Shown here piece after piece: positions 51,983 through 62,302 of a DNA stretch of 64,000 nt. Every line of letters begins with the position of its first letter. Within the stretch, counting starts at the first letter, position 1. Where the stretch lies: positions 10,407-74,406 of the forward strand of contig CAYNHF010000032.1 in NCBI GenBank assembly GCA_964397045.1, read 5' to 3'. The position numbers and the translations under genes were made by a program. The notes below the pieces were generated by a model. That model had not been told where the DNA came from. It was given only the letters and a program-made list of their open reading frames with translations, and made no database searches. This stretch comes from CAYNHF01 sp964397045 (GTDB taxonomy: Bacteria; Actinomycetota; Acidimicrobiia; Spongiisociales; UBA5794).

Positions 51983-53530
51983 ATGCAAGAACCCCCTGCC
52001 ATCACCCGGCCGCCGTCTCGAGCCACCATTGTCATCCTCGGCATCTTCGCCGCTGCAGCCGCTGCGCTGCTCGCACTGTTGACGCTCGGGGAGACGGCAG
52101 CGATCGCGACGGCAGTCGTTGTCATCATCGGGTCGGCCCTGGGCGCATGGCTGCTCGGCCCGCGTGCCGGCCGTTCCGCGGTGGTCGTGCTCTCGTTCGT
52201 ATTGGTCGGATCGCTGGGGGTGATCGGGTACGGGGCGTATCAGCTGCTCGCTGCGTTCGCTGGAGCCGGATCCGCCCAACCCGTCGCAACCGCCGATCCG
52301 GCAGCGTTGTCGGCGGCAGACGAAAAGATCTCCGCCACGGAGGGTGACTCCGCGTTCCGGCTCGAGCTATCTGAGTCCGAACTCAACGCGTTGCTCCAGG
52401 ATGCGCTCGGCTCCATCAGCACCCCGTTTCGCGCGGTGACCATCGACATCCTCAACGCCGGCGGCGAGCCGGGACGGATCGGGTTCGTGGGCGAGTTCAA
52501 GAACGGAAATCTCGATGTCGACGGCGTCCTCTCCGCCGAGGTGTCCGGAGGCAACCTCGAACTGATGGTCATCGACGCAGGGGCTGGGATCTTTTCGATG
52601 CCGGGGGTCGCCCGCGAGGCGGTAGAGGACATGATCGCGTCTGTTGCCGATCTCGAACAGGCACTCGCGGCGGAGGGCGCAGATGTCCAGAACATCGTGA
52701 TCGGAGACGAACGGGTCGTGGTCACCGGCATCAACCGAACTGAGTCGATCATCGATTCGATGGCAGTGCTTGCCGGCCTCGAAGGTCAGATCAGTCCCGC
52801 CACCCCCGACTCCGTCGTGCTCCCCGGATTCCCCGCGGGGCGGGTGGCTTCCGCTGCAGACGCCTCTCCCTACTACCTGGCACTCGGCGACTCACTGGCT
52901 GCCGCAGTCGGAGTTGAGGACCCGAGGGAGGGGTACGTGTCGCGGCTGCATTCGTGGCTCGAAACCAGGGCGGGAAGTGAGCTCGGCCTCCGCAACTTTG
53001 CGGTTTCCGGCGAAACGTCGGGGACCCTGCTGGCAGGTGGCCAGTTGGAGGCGGCCGAGACCTTCGCCGCGGGCAGAGATGTCACGACCCTCACCATTGA
53101 TATTGGTGCCAACGACCTGCTCGGTCACCTCGGGAGTTCCGACTGCAGCGACGTCACGGGGCCCACCTGTGTCCAGCGTATCGACGCGGCCATCGTGGCG
53201 TATGAGCGCAACCTGGCCGAGATCTTCGATCGACTGCTGACGGCCGCGCCGGACGCCACCGTTGTGTTCCTCACGACGTACAACCCGTTCAGTTTCGGGT
53301 TCGAGGACACCGTCGAATTCGAACGACTCAGCAACCGGGCGGTCGCTCGCCTGAACGATATGGGAGCTGCGCTCGCCTTGGAACGTGACATCCTGGTGGC
53401 GGACGGTTTCGGCCCGATGCAAGGTACCACCACCCTCACCACCCACATGGTCGACGCCATGCCCGACATCCACCCCAATGCACTCGGATACGACCTTCTG
53501 ACGGGCGCCGCAGTCGACGCCATTGGCTAA
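51983..53530 (+). CDS. Membrane-anchored SGNH/GDSL hydrolase with LmeA-like domain
   Basis: The protein is 515 aa. Three hydrophobic N-terminal helices (about 14-90) are followed by a domain (about 125-260) that looks like the DUF2993/LmeA lipid-binding group, then an SGNH hydrolase domain (about 295-515). The four SGNH blocks are visible as ALGDSLAAAVG, NFAVSGETSG, IGANDLLGHL and DIHPNALGYD, so the catalytic Ser, Gly, Asn and Asp-His are kept. The active domain probably faces the outside and may cut a lipid or acylated envelope component. Confidence 0.82.
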   Translation: MQEPPAITRPPSRATIVILGIFAAAAAALLALLTLGETAAIATAVVVIIGSALGAWLLGPRAGRSAVVVLSFVLVGSLGVIGYGAYQLLAAFAGAGSAQPVATADPAALSAADEKISATEGDSAFRLELSESELNALLQDALGSISTPFRAVTIDILNAGGEPGRIGFVGEFKNGNLDVDGVLSAEVSGGNLELMVIDAGAGIFSMPGVAREAVEDMIASVADLEQALAAEGADVQNIVIGDERVVVTGINRTESIIDSMAVLAGLEGQISPATPDSVVLPGFPAGRVASAADASPYYLALGDSLAAAVGVEDPREGYVSRLHSWLETRAGSELGLRNFAVSGETSGTLLAGGQLEAAETFAAGRDVTTLTIDIGANDLLGHLGSSDCSDVTGPTCVQRIDAAIVAYERNLAEIFDRLLTAAPDATVVFLTTYNPFSFGFEDTVEFERLSNRAVARLNDMGAALALERDILVADGFGPMQGTTTLTTHMVDAMPDIHPNALGYDLLTGAAVDAIG

Positions 53531-53626
53531 CCGCTCTGCCGCGATCGATCGGCACCCGCGGTGCGACCTCGCAGGGAAACGGCCGCAAAGCTGCACCGGA
53601 TCGCCCCCACCGGCCAGAATCTGGAC

Positions 53627-55042
53627 ATGGCGCGATTGAAGCCCGCATGGTGGGGAGGCAGGGCCCACATCACCTACACCATCGTGGTGTTCGTGGTGCT
53701 GGCGTCACTCGACAACGCTGCCATCGCACTCATCCCCGCCATGGTGCTCCCCATCGCCGAAGCGTTGCACACCTCGGAGCAGGCCCTGGCCTTCCTGACC
53801 GGAGCCACCATCCTGGTTACCGCAGTCACCGCGGTCTTCTGGGGCTACTGGGGAGACCGTTCGGATCGGAAACGACTGTTGTTCTACGGCACGCTGATCT
53901 GGGTAGTCGGCTCGCTGCTTTCGGCTTCCGCAACCACCTACTGGCAGCTGTTCCTCTGGCAGTTGTTCACTGCGGTCGGCCTCGGGTCGATCGCATCGGT
54001 CGGCTTCTCTGTCGTGAGCGATCTCGTTCGGCCGGCACGGCGCGGTCTCGCAATGAGCTTCTGGGGGATCAGCCAGGGGCTGGGTGCCATCGCAGGTGGG
54101 TTGATGGCCAGCCAGGTCGGGGCGGACGGGTTCCGGACTGCGTTCGTGGTGATCGCCGTGACCGGGTTCGCATTCGCGCTCGCCTATCTCGCTGCCTACG
54201 ACGTTCCCCGCGGCTTCCGCGAGCCCGAACTTGCCGACATGGAAGGCACCTACGACTACACGATCAGTCGCGCCGACCTGACGGCCCTGCGCCGGATCGC
54301 GACCAACCGGTGGCTGGTGCTCCAGGGGTTGTTCGCCCAGGTGGCCTATGGGTCGCTCATCTGGGTACCGCTCCTCTATCAGGAAAAGGCCATCGCCCAG
54401 GGGTACTCGACGGCAACTGGGACCAAGGTGGGGGGCCTCTATGCCACCCTCATCACCGTCGGCGCACTCGCCTCAGTGGTTGGTGGCCACCTCGGAGACC
54501 GCTGGCAGCGATCCGACCTGAGCGGCCGAGCCAAGCTCTCGACTATCGGCATCCTCGGCGCCATCCCGTTCTTCCTGCTGTTCTTCTTCATCCCACTGCG
54601 AGGCCTCGAGGTCACGGACGGGGCCAGCACGCTCACGCTCATTGGAGAAGTGACGAGTCAGCTCTTCACCAATCCGTGGGTGGCGGCAACATTCCTCACG
54701 GGGTTGATCGCTCTCGCCCTCACCTCTATCGACTCGCCCAACTGGTTCGCCCTCATCTCAGACGTGAACCTCCCCGAGCATCGCGGCACGATCTTCGGCG
54801 CCGGCAATCTCGCCAACGGCATCGGGCGATCCGCAGGAGCCGCACTCACCGGAGCCGTGGCCGGGTCACTCGAGCAGTCGGTGCCGCCGCCGTTCAACTG
54901 GGCGATCGGCCTCGCCGCGTTCCAGGTGTTCTTCCTCCCCACCGGCTACTGCTACTGGAAGGCAGGACAAACCTGCCCCACGGACATCACCTCGGTCAGG
55001 ACCACGCTGCGAGAACGAGCGGAGGCCACCCGCCCTGGCTGA
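53627..55042 (+). CDS. Major facilitator superfamily transporter
   Basis: This 471-aa polytopic protein has about twelve helices. The loop between helices 2 and 3 (GYWGDRSDRKRLLF) is the MFS signature motif, and a second copy-like loop (GGHLGDRWQRSDLSGR) starts the second half. The substrate is unknown. ATG at 53627 begins MARLKPAWW; the open frame starts further upstream but without a plausible N-terminus. A strong hairpin lies about 100 nt after the stop. Confidence 0.88.
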   Translation: MARLKPAWWGGRAHITYTIVVFVVLASLDNAAIALIPAMVLPIAEALHTSEQALAFLTGATILVTAVTAVFWGYWGDRSDRKRLLFYGTLIWVVGSLLSASATTYWQLFLWQLFTAVGLGSIASVGFSVVSDLVRPARRGLAMSFWGISQGLGAIAGGLMASQVGADGFRTAFVVIAVTGFAFALAYLAAYDVPRGFREPELADMEGTYDYTISRADLTALRRIATNRWLVLQGLFAQVAYGSLIWVPLLYQEKAIAQGYSTATGTKVGGLYATLITVGALASVVGGHLGDRWQRSDLSGRAKLSTIGILGAIPFFLLFFFIPLRGLEVTDGASTLTLIGEVTSQLFTNPWVAATFLTGLIALALTSIDSPNWFALISDVNLPEHRGTIFGAGNLANGIGRSAGAALTGAVAGSLEQSVPPPFNWAIGLAAFQVFFLPTGYCYWKAGQTCPTDITSVRTTLRERAEATRPG

Positions 55043-55147
55043 TGGTCGAAGCCGACCTCGAGGCAGACGGCCTCGACGTCAAGGGCGGAGGCTGCGAACG
55101 GCGCGACATCGAGAGACAGCCCGGCGGCGAATAGGTCCGGCTGGATT

Positions 55148-55183
55148 GGCTTCGGGAGCGAGCCCATGCTCGCTCCCGAAGCC
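55148..55183. terminator. Strong hairpin terminator after the MFS gene
   Basis: A perfect 15-bp stem (55148-55162 with 55169-55183, left arm GGCTTCGGGAGCGAG) encloses a 6-nt loop CCCATG. It has no T-run, as is common for terminators in high-GC Actinobacteria. It separates the MFS gene from the pyrimidine-degradation operon. Confidence 0.75.
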
Positions 55184-55268
55184 CGTCTCGGGAAGCTAGC
55201 GTTCAGGTCTGAGAGAGCGTGATGACCGGGAGGGATTCGTGAGGATGCCTCCGGAGAGGAGGGACCGC

Positions 55269-56111
55269 ATGGCCAACATCGTGAGGGCCGCCATCGTCCA
55301 GACCGAGTGGACCGGCGACAAGGACTCGATGATCGAGCGCAACGCCGACTACGCCCGCCAGGCCGCGGAGCAGGGTGCTCAGGTCATGTGCTTCCAGGAA
55401 CTGTTCTACGCCCCCTACTTCTGCCAGGTGCAAGAGGACGATCACTTCGACTACGCGGAGCCAATCCCGGATGGGCCAACCACCCGGCTGATGCAAGACC
55501 TCGCCAAAGAGACCGGAATGGTGTTGGTGATTCCCATTTTCGAGAAGGAAGACGACGGCTTCTTCTACAACACCGCCGCAGTGATCGACGCGGACGGCTC
55601 CTACCTCGGCAAGTACCGCAAGCAGCACATCCCCCACGTCAAAGGGTTCTGGGAGAAGTACTACTTCAGGCCGGGCAACGGCGGCTACCCGGTGTTCGAT
55701 ACCGCGGTGGGTCGCATCGGTGTCTACATCTGTTACGACCGGCACTTCCCGGAGGGCTGGCGGGCGCTCGGCCTCAACGGCGCCAAGATCGTGTTCAACC
55801 CATCTGCTACCAGCCGCGGTCTCTCGATGTACTTGTGGAATCTCGAGCAGCCGGCCGCCGCGGTCGCCAACGAATACTTCGTGGGGGCCATCAACCGGGT
55901 CGGCCAGGAGACCTACGGAGACAACGACTACTACGGCTCGAGCTACTTCGTGAACCCGCGAGGCCAGGTGGTCGGCGACCCCGCGTCTGACACAGACGAG
56001 GAACTCGTCGTGCGCGACCTCGATCTCGATTTGATAGACGAGGTCCGCAAACAGTGGGCGTTCTACCGCGATCGCAGGCCGGATGCCTACGACGAACTCG
56101 TGGCTCCCTGA
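55269..56111 (+). CDS. Beta-ureidopropionase-type nitrilase-superfamily amidohydrolase
   Basis: This 280-aa hydrolase has the nitrilase triad Glu44 (FQELFYAP), Lys118 (KYRKQHIPH) and Cys155 (ICYDRHFPEG). It belongs to the N-carbamoyl amide group; with dihydropyrimidinase two genes on it most likely converts N-carbamoyl-beta-alanine to beta-alanine, CO2 and ammonium, though N-carbamoylputrescine amidase is a close alternative. The start ATG 55269 follows GAGGAGG. It is the first gene of the pyrimidine operon, just after the hairpin terminator. Confidence 0.88.
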   Translation: MANIVRAAIVQTEWTGDKDSMIERNADYARQAAEQGAQVMCFQELFYAPYFCQVQEDDHFDYAEPIPDGPTTRLMQDLAKETGMVLVIPIFEKEDDGFFYNTAAVIDADGSYLGKYRKQHIPHVKGFWEKYYFRPGNGGYPVFDTAVGRIGVYICYDRHFPEGWRALGLNGAKIVFNPSATSRGLSMYLWNLEQPAAAVANEYFVGAINRVGQETYGDNDYYGSSYFVNPRGQVVGDPASDTDEELVVRDLDLDLIDEVRKQWAFYRDRRPDAYDELVAP

Positions 56112-56113
56112 CG

Positions 56114-57409
56114 ATGGGTACACACGAAGAACTCCTGGCGCGACATCGCGACATCCTGCCGTCCTGGATGGCGCTCTACTACGAGGAGCCGATCGCCATC
56201 GTCGATGGTGAGGGGCGTTACGTGGTTGACGCCGAAGGCAATCGGTATCTGGACATGTTCGGCGGCATCCTCACCACGATGTCCGGCTACAAGATCCCCG
56301 AGGTCGTAGCCGCGATCCGCGAACAGGCGGGCAAGATGCTCCACACCTCGACGTTGTACCTCATCGAGTCCCAAATCGAACTCGCCGAACGAATCGCGGG
56401 TCTGTCCGGCATCCCCAACGCCAAGGTCTTCTTCACGAATTCGGGGACGGAGGCAAATGATGCGGCGCTGATGATGGCGACGCAGTACCGAGGTTCCAAC
56501 CAGGTGCTCGCCATGCGCAACAGCTATCACGGCAAGTCACATTCGACGGTGGCGATCACAGGGAACAAGGGGTGGAGCGCTACCCAGCTCAGCCCATTCC
56601 ACACCGTCTACGTCCAGAGCGGGTATCGCTATCGGAGCCCGTTCAAGGATCTTGGAGACGCCGCCTACATCGAGGCGTGCAAGGACGATCTGCGTGACCT
56701 GCTCAACGTGGCCGTGTCCGGCGACGTCGCGTGTCTCATCGCGGAGCCGATTCAGGGAGTCGGCGGCTTCGCCACTCCCCCCGACGGCTTCTACGGCGGC
56801 CTCGAGGAGGTGCTGGACGAACACGGCATCCTGTTCATCAGCGACGAGGTGCAGACCGGGTGGGGTCGCACGGGAGACCACTTCTGGGGGTATCAGGCGC
56901 ACGACGTCACCCCCGACCTCCTGACGTTCGCCAAAGGGCTCGGCAACGGAGCTGCGATTGCAGGCGTCGTGGGAACCGCTGAGATCATCGATTGTCTGGC
57001 TGCGAATTCGATATCGACATTCGGCGGGAACCCGTTGTCCACCGCGGCCGCACTGGCGAACCTGGACTACGTGCTTGAGAACAACCTGCAGAACAACGCG
57101 CGCAAGGTCGGCCAGCAACTGCAGGCCGACCTCACTTCGCTGGCTGAAGAGGTGCCGAACATCGCTGAGGTACGCGGTAAAGGGCTCATGCTCGGCGTCG
57201 AGTTTGTGCATCCTGGAACCACCGACCCGGATGCGCCGATTACGGCGCGGGTCATGGAGGAAGCCAAAGCGGGCGGCCTCCTCATCGGGAAGGGTGGCCT
57301 CCACGGCAACGTGTTGCGCGTGGCACCGCCACTCTCGATTACGTCGGAAGAAGCAGCGGAAGGATTCGAAATGCTGTCTGGTGCGGTGCATCGGGCAGTC
57401 GAGGCTTGA
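56114..57409 (+). CDS. Class III aminotransferase (beta-alanine / AGT2-like)
   Basis: This 431-aa PLP enzyme has the catalytic Lys274 in LTFAKGLGNGAAIAG, the cofactor Asp in FISDEVQTGWGRTG and the motif NSYHGKSHST. It resembles the AGT2/beta-alanine-pyruvate transaminase group. Between the ureidopropionase and dihydropyrimidinase genes, the likely reaction is beta-alanine (or 3-aminoisobutyrate) to malonate (or methylmalonate) semialdehyde. The gene starts 2 nt after the previous stop. Confidence 0.9.
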   Translation: MGTHEELLARHRDILPSWMALYYEEPIAIVDGEGRYVVDAEGNRYLDMFGGILTTMSGYKIPEVVAAIREQAGKMLHTSTLYLIESQIELAERIAGLSGIPNAKVFFTNSGTEANDAALMMATQYRGSNQVLAMRNSYHGKSHSTVAITGNKGWSATQLSPFHTVYVQSGYRYRSPFKDLGDAAYIEACKDDLRDLLNVAVSGDVACLIAEPIQGVGGFATPPDGFYGGLEEVLDEHGILFISDEVQTGWGRTGDHFWGYQAHDVTPDLLTFAKGLGNGAAIAGVVGTAEIIDCLAANSISTFGGNPLSTAAALANLDYVLENNLQNNARKVGQQLQADLTSLAEEVPNIAEVRGKGLMLGVEFVHPGTTDPDAPITARVMEEAKAGGLLIGKGGLHGNVLRVAPPLSITSEEAAEGFEMLSGAVHRAVEA

Positions 57410-57430
57410 TCAAGGAAGGGACGGAGACTG

Positions 57431-58885
57431 ATGGCGCGAACACTGATCACAGGTGGCACGGTCGTTACCGCGACCGAGATCATGGAGGCCGAGGTCCTCA
57501 TCGAGGATGACAAGGTCGTTGCTCTCTACGGGCGCGACGGTGGCAGCGGTTTCACCGCCGGCGCCGCCGCAACGGCGATCAAGCTCGGCACCGACAAGAC
57601 CATTGACGCCACCGGCAGGTATGTGATGCCGGGCGGAGTCGACATTCACACCCACATGGAGCTGCCTTTCGGAGGCACCTATGCGTCGGACACGTTCGAG
57701 TCCGGGACCAGAGCCGCCGCCTGGGGAGGCACTACGACCCTCATCGACTTCGCAGTCCAGACCATCGGCGATTCGATGATGGCCGGATATGAGGAGTGGA
57801 TGGCGAAAGCGGCAGGGAACTGCGCCATCGACTACGGCTTCCACATGATCGTCTCGGACGTCAACGAACAGTCGCTCAAGGAAATGGACACCCTGATGGG
57901 TGAGGGTGTCACCAGTTTCAAGCTGTTCATGGCCTACCCCGGGGTGCTCTACTCGACGGACGGTCAGATCTTCATGGCCATGCAGAAAGCTGCGGAAAAC
58001 GGCGCCATGATCATGATGCATGCCGAGAACGGCATCGTGATCGACGTGCTGCGGGAGCAAGCGCTGGCGAGAGGGGAAACCGATCCGATCTACCACTCGG
58101 TCACCCGGCCGGGTGTGACCGAAGGTGAAGCCACCCATCGCGCCATCGCCTATGCCGAACTTGCAGGGTGCCCGCTCTACGTGGTTCACATGTCGGCCAA
58201 AGAAGCTCTCGACGAGATCAAGGCGGCTCGCGATCGTGGTCTCAACGTGTTCGCCGAAACCTGCCCGCAGTATCTGTACCTCGGGTGGAACAACCTGCGT
58301 GAGCCTGATTTCGAAGGCGCCAAGTACGTGTGCTCGACTCCGGTTCGCGATTGGGAAGAGGGACATCAGGAGGCACTCTGGCAAGGTCTGGCGACCAACG
58401 ACCTCCAGGTCGTGTCGACGGATCACTGCCCCTTCTGCATGGGAGACCACCCGACGCTCGGCACCCAGAAGCGGCTGGGAGAAGGCGACTTCACCAAGAT
58501 CCCCAACGGCTTGCCGGGAGTCGAGGAGCGGATGCAAATGATCTACCACGGTGCGATCGGTGAGGGGCGTCTGAGCCTGAACCGATTCGTGGAGGTGACC
58601 GCGACGACACCGGCGAAGATGTTCGGCCTCTATCCGAAGAAGGGGACGATCGCCATCGGTTCCGACGCCGACATCATCGTGCTCGATCCCGCAGCCACGT
58701 GGACGATGTCGGTGGAGGACATCCATATGGACGTCGACTACACGGCTTACGAGGGCACAGAGGTCAATGGCAAGATCGAGACCGTGCTCTCGAAGGGAAA
58801 GGTGCTCATCGAGGATGGCGAGTACCACGGGAGCCCGGGCGACGGCAGCTACCTCCCCAGGGCCACGAGCCAGTACCTCATCTGA
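57431..58885 (+). CDS. hydA: Dihydropyrimidinase
   Basis: This 484-aa amidohydrolase opens the ring of dihydrouracil or dihydrothymine (or hydantoins) to the N-carbamoyl acid. Metal-site residues are visible: His73 and His75 (DIHTH), the carboxylated Lys164 (FKLFMAYPG), a His in MMHAENG, one in VVHMSAKEA, and Asp331 (STDHCPF). The length is normal. It lies 21 nt after the aminotransferase gene. No dihydropyrimidine dehydrogenase is in the window. Confidence 0.93.
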   Translation: MARTLITGGTVVTATEIMEAEVLIEDDKVVALYGRDGGSGFTAGAAATAIKLGTDKTIDATGRYVMPGGVDIHTHMELPFGGTYASDTFESGTRAAAWGGTTTLIDFAVQTIGDSMMAGYEEWMAKAAGNCAIDYGFHMIVSDVNEQSLKEMDTLMGEGVTSFKLFMAYPGVLYSTDGQIFMAMQKAAENGAMIMMHAENGIVIDVLREQALARGETDPIYHSVTRPGVTEGEATHRAIAYAELAGCPLYVVHMSAKEALDEIKAARDRGLNVFAETCPQYLYLGWNNLREPDFEGAKYVCSTPVRDWEEGHQEALWQGLATNDLQVVSTDHCPFCMGDHPTLGTQKRLGEGDFTKIPNGLPGVEERMQMIYHGAIGEGRLSLNRFVEVTATTPAKMFGLYPKKGTIAIGSDADIIVLDPAATWTMSVEDIHMDVDYTAYEGTEVNGKIETVLSKGKVLIEDGEYHGSPGDGSYLPRATSQYLI

Positions 58886-58970
58886 GGAAACACCTGAATC
58901 GAACCGCAGGGCGTCCGGCTCCACAAAGAGCCAGAGGCCCCGAACAAGAACGGACCACGGAGAGTTGGCG

Positions 58971-60470
<1,500 letters not shown>

Positions 60471-60503
60471 TCGCGCTGGAACCACCCCGAGAGAGGTGAA
60501 CTG

Positions 60504-61511
60504 ATGGACTTCGGCATGGTGCTCCAGACCGACCCGCCGGCTCAGCGGGTGATCGATCTCGCGGTGCTGGCCGAGGAAAACGGGTTCTCGTACGGATGGA
60601 CGTTCGATTCCCATGTCCTGTGGCAGGAGCCATTCGTCATCTACTCGCAGATCCTGGCGAACACCGAGCGCATGATCGTGGGCCCGATGGTGACCAATCC
60701 CGGGACGCGAGACGCCACCGTGCTCGCTTCCCTGTTTGCCACCCTGAACGACATGTACGGCGGCCGGACCATCTGCGGCATCGGCCGCGGCGACTCGGCA
60801 CTGCGATACATCGGACGCAAACCGATGACGCTCGAGGCCACCGTGGAGTCGATGGAGATCATCAAGCGGCTCGTGGCAGGCAAGCAGGTCGCGTACAACG
60901 ACAAGCTGCTGCGCATCCCGTGGATCACGGACGGCGGATGGGACCTTCCCATGTGGGGGGCCGGTTATGGGCCCCGGGCGCTCGCCACCATTGGCACGTA
61001 TGCCGATGGGTTCATCCTGCAACTCGCCGACCCGCAGATCCTGGAATGGACGATGGCAGCGGTGCGTCAGGCCGCAGCGGACTCTGGTCGCGACCCCGCA
61101 GAAATCAAGATCTGCGTAGTAGCCCCGGCCTATGTCGGTGACGATGTCAACCACCAGCGAGAGCAGTTGCGTTGGTTTGGCGGGATGGTGGGAAACCATG
61201 TGGTCGATCTGGTCAACCGCTATGGCGAAGACGAGTCCATGGTGCCCAAGGTGCTCTCGGAATATATAAGGGCCCGCGAGGAGTACGACTACGCCCACCA
61301 CGGTAAAGCAGGCAACCCCTCGACCGACTTCGTACCGGACGACATCATCGACCGGTTCTGTGTCCTCGGTCCGGTGCAAGACCATGTCGCCAAGCTGAGC
61401 ATGCTGCGCGACATGGGTGTCGACCAGTTCGGCATCTACCTGATGCACGACAGTCAGGAAGACACCCTGATGCGATACGGCGCCGAGATCATCCCGGCCG
61501 TCAACGGCTGA
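60504..61511 (+). CDS. LLM-class F420-dependent oxidoreductase in pyrimidine operon
   Basis: This 335-aa luciferase-like barrel protein is of the type that uses coenzyme F420 (I associate it with the CPS_4043-like group). Its start MDFGMVLQTDPPAQRVIDLA, the GIGRGDSALRYIGRKP loop and PMWGAGYGPRALATIG are typical. It lies 33 nt after mmsA with GAGAGGTGA before the ATG, and is probably the last gene of the pyrimidine operon. It could supply a redox step not otherwise encoded here, such as reduction of uracil or of a side product, but this is inference. Confidence 0.85.
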   Translation: MDFGMVLQTDPPAQRVIDLAVLAEENGFSYGWTFDSHVLWQEPFVIYSQILANTERMIVGPMVTNPGTRDATVLASLFATLNDMYGGRTICGIGRGDSALRYIGRKPMTLEATVESMEIIKRLVAGKQVAYNDKLLRIPWITDGGWDLPMWGAGYGPRALATIGTYADGFILQLADPQILEWTMAAVRQAAADSGRDPAEIKICVVAPAYVGDDVNHQREQLRWFGGMVGNHVVDLVNRYGEDESMVPKVLSEYIRAREEYDYAHHGKAGNPSTDFVPDDIIDRFCVLGPVQDHVAKLSMLRDMGVDQFGIYLMHDSQEDTLMRYGAEIIPAVNG

Positions 61512-61647
61512 TTCCCGCTCCAGCCACGCGGGCAGCCTGCCGATTGTCTACTCGGGTGCTGTGCTGGGTTGTACCGTGCGCAGACCCGCAGCGCCCGGGC
61601 GTGGAGTACGCGAGAACCAGAAGGCGCGAACGGCGACGGGAGGAACT

Positions 61648-62106
61648 GTGAGCGATCGACCCAGCAGCACCCCGGGCGATGTCCCGCCCGAGGAAGAGAA
61701 GGCCGCAGACATCACCCGCGAGGTCTACACCCAGCTCACCTCCGGCGAGCGACTGGTGGCGGTTGGCGCCATCATCGTCCTGGTCTTCAACCTGCTCATT
61801 GGTGACATCATCATGGGCGAGTACTTCCTGTCGAACACCACATGGCTCATCTCACTTGCGGTGTTGTTCGCGGTGTTCTTCTATTACCGGGGCCGTGAAG
61901 CGGTCTGGCATCGCTACTACCCGTGGCTCATCGAAGTGGGCGGGTGGGCCGTGGCTGCCATCGGCATCGTGAGATTTCTCGAGCACCTCATCGGAACGTC
62001 CTTCCCGAGCGGGTCGGGCCTCTTGTTCGCCCTCGGGTTCTTCGTCGCCGCGGTCCTCATGGGTGTCGGCGCCTACATGATTCGGGTGGACCGCAGGGCG
62101 CACTGA
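61648..62106 (+). CDS. Four-helix membrane protein of unknown function
   Basis: This 152-aa protein has a charged N-terminal region (about 1-35) and four helices (about 37-58, 65-82, 95-112 and 123-142). GTG at 61648 is chosen because GGGAGG lies 4 nt upstream; the open frame extends 29 codons further but there the sequence is Arg-rich. I do not recognise the family. No neighbour gives a clear role. Confidence 0.7.
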   Translation: MSDRPSSTPGDVPPEEEKAADITREVYTQLTSGERLVAVGAIIVLVFNLLIGDIIMGEYFLSNTTWLISLAVLFAVFFYYRGREAVWHRYYPWLIEVGGWAVAAIGIVRFLEHLIGTSFPSGSGLLFALGFFVAAVLMGVGAYMIRVDRRAH

Positions 62107-62302
62107 GGATCGCCCTCCGCTGATAGGTCACCTGCCGCCGATCGACAGTCGTCGCCGGTCTGACGGAGCGTCGGCGCCGTCCCGCCCACCGTCACCGTAC
62201 GTGGTCGGTCAACCACGCCGGGAAACTTCCGGGAACCTCGGACCAAGGTCGCGGCATCAGAGGAACGAAACACAACCGAACACGTGACCATGGGAGGGAA
62301 CC

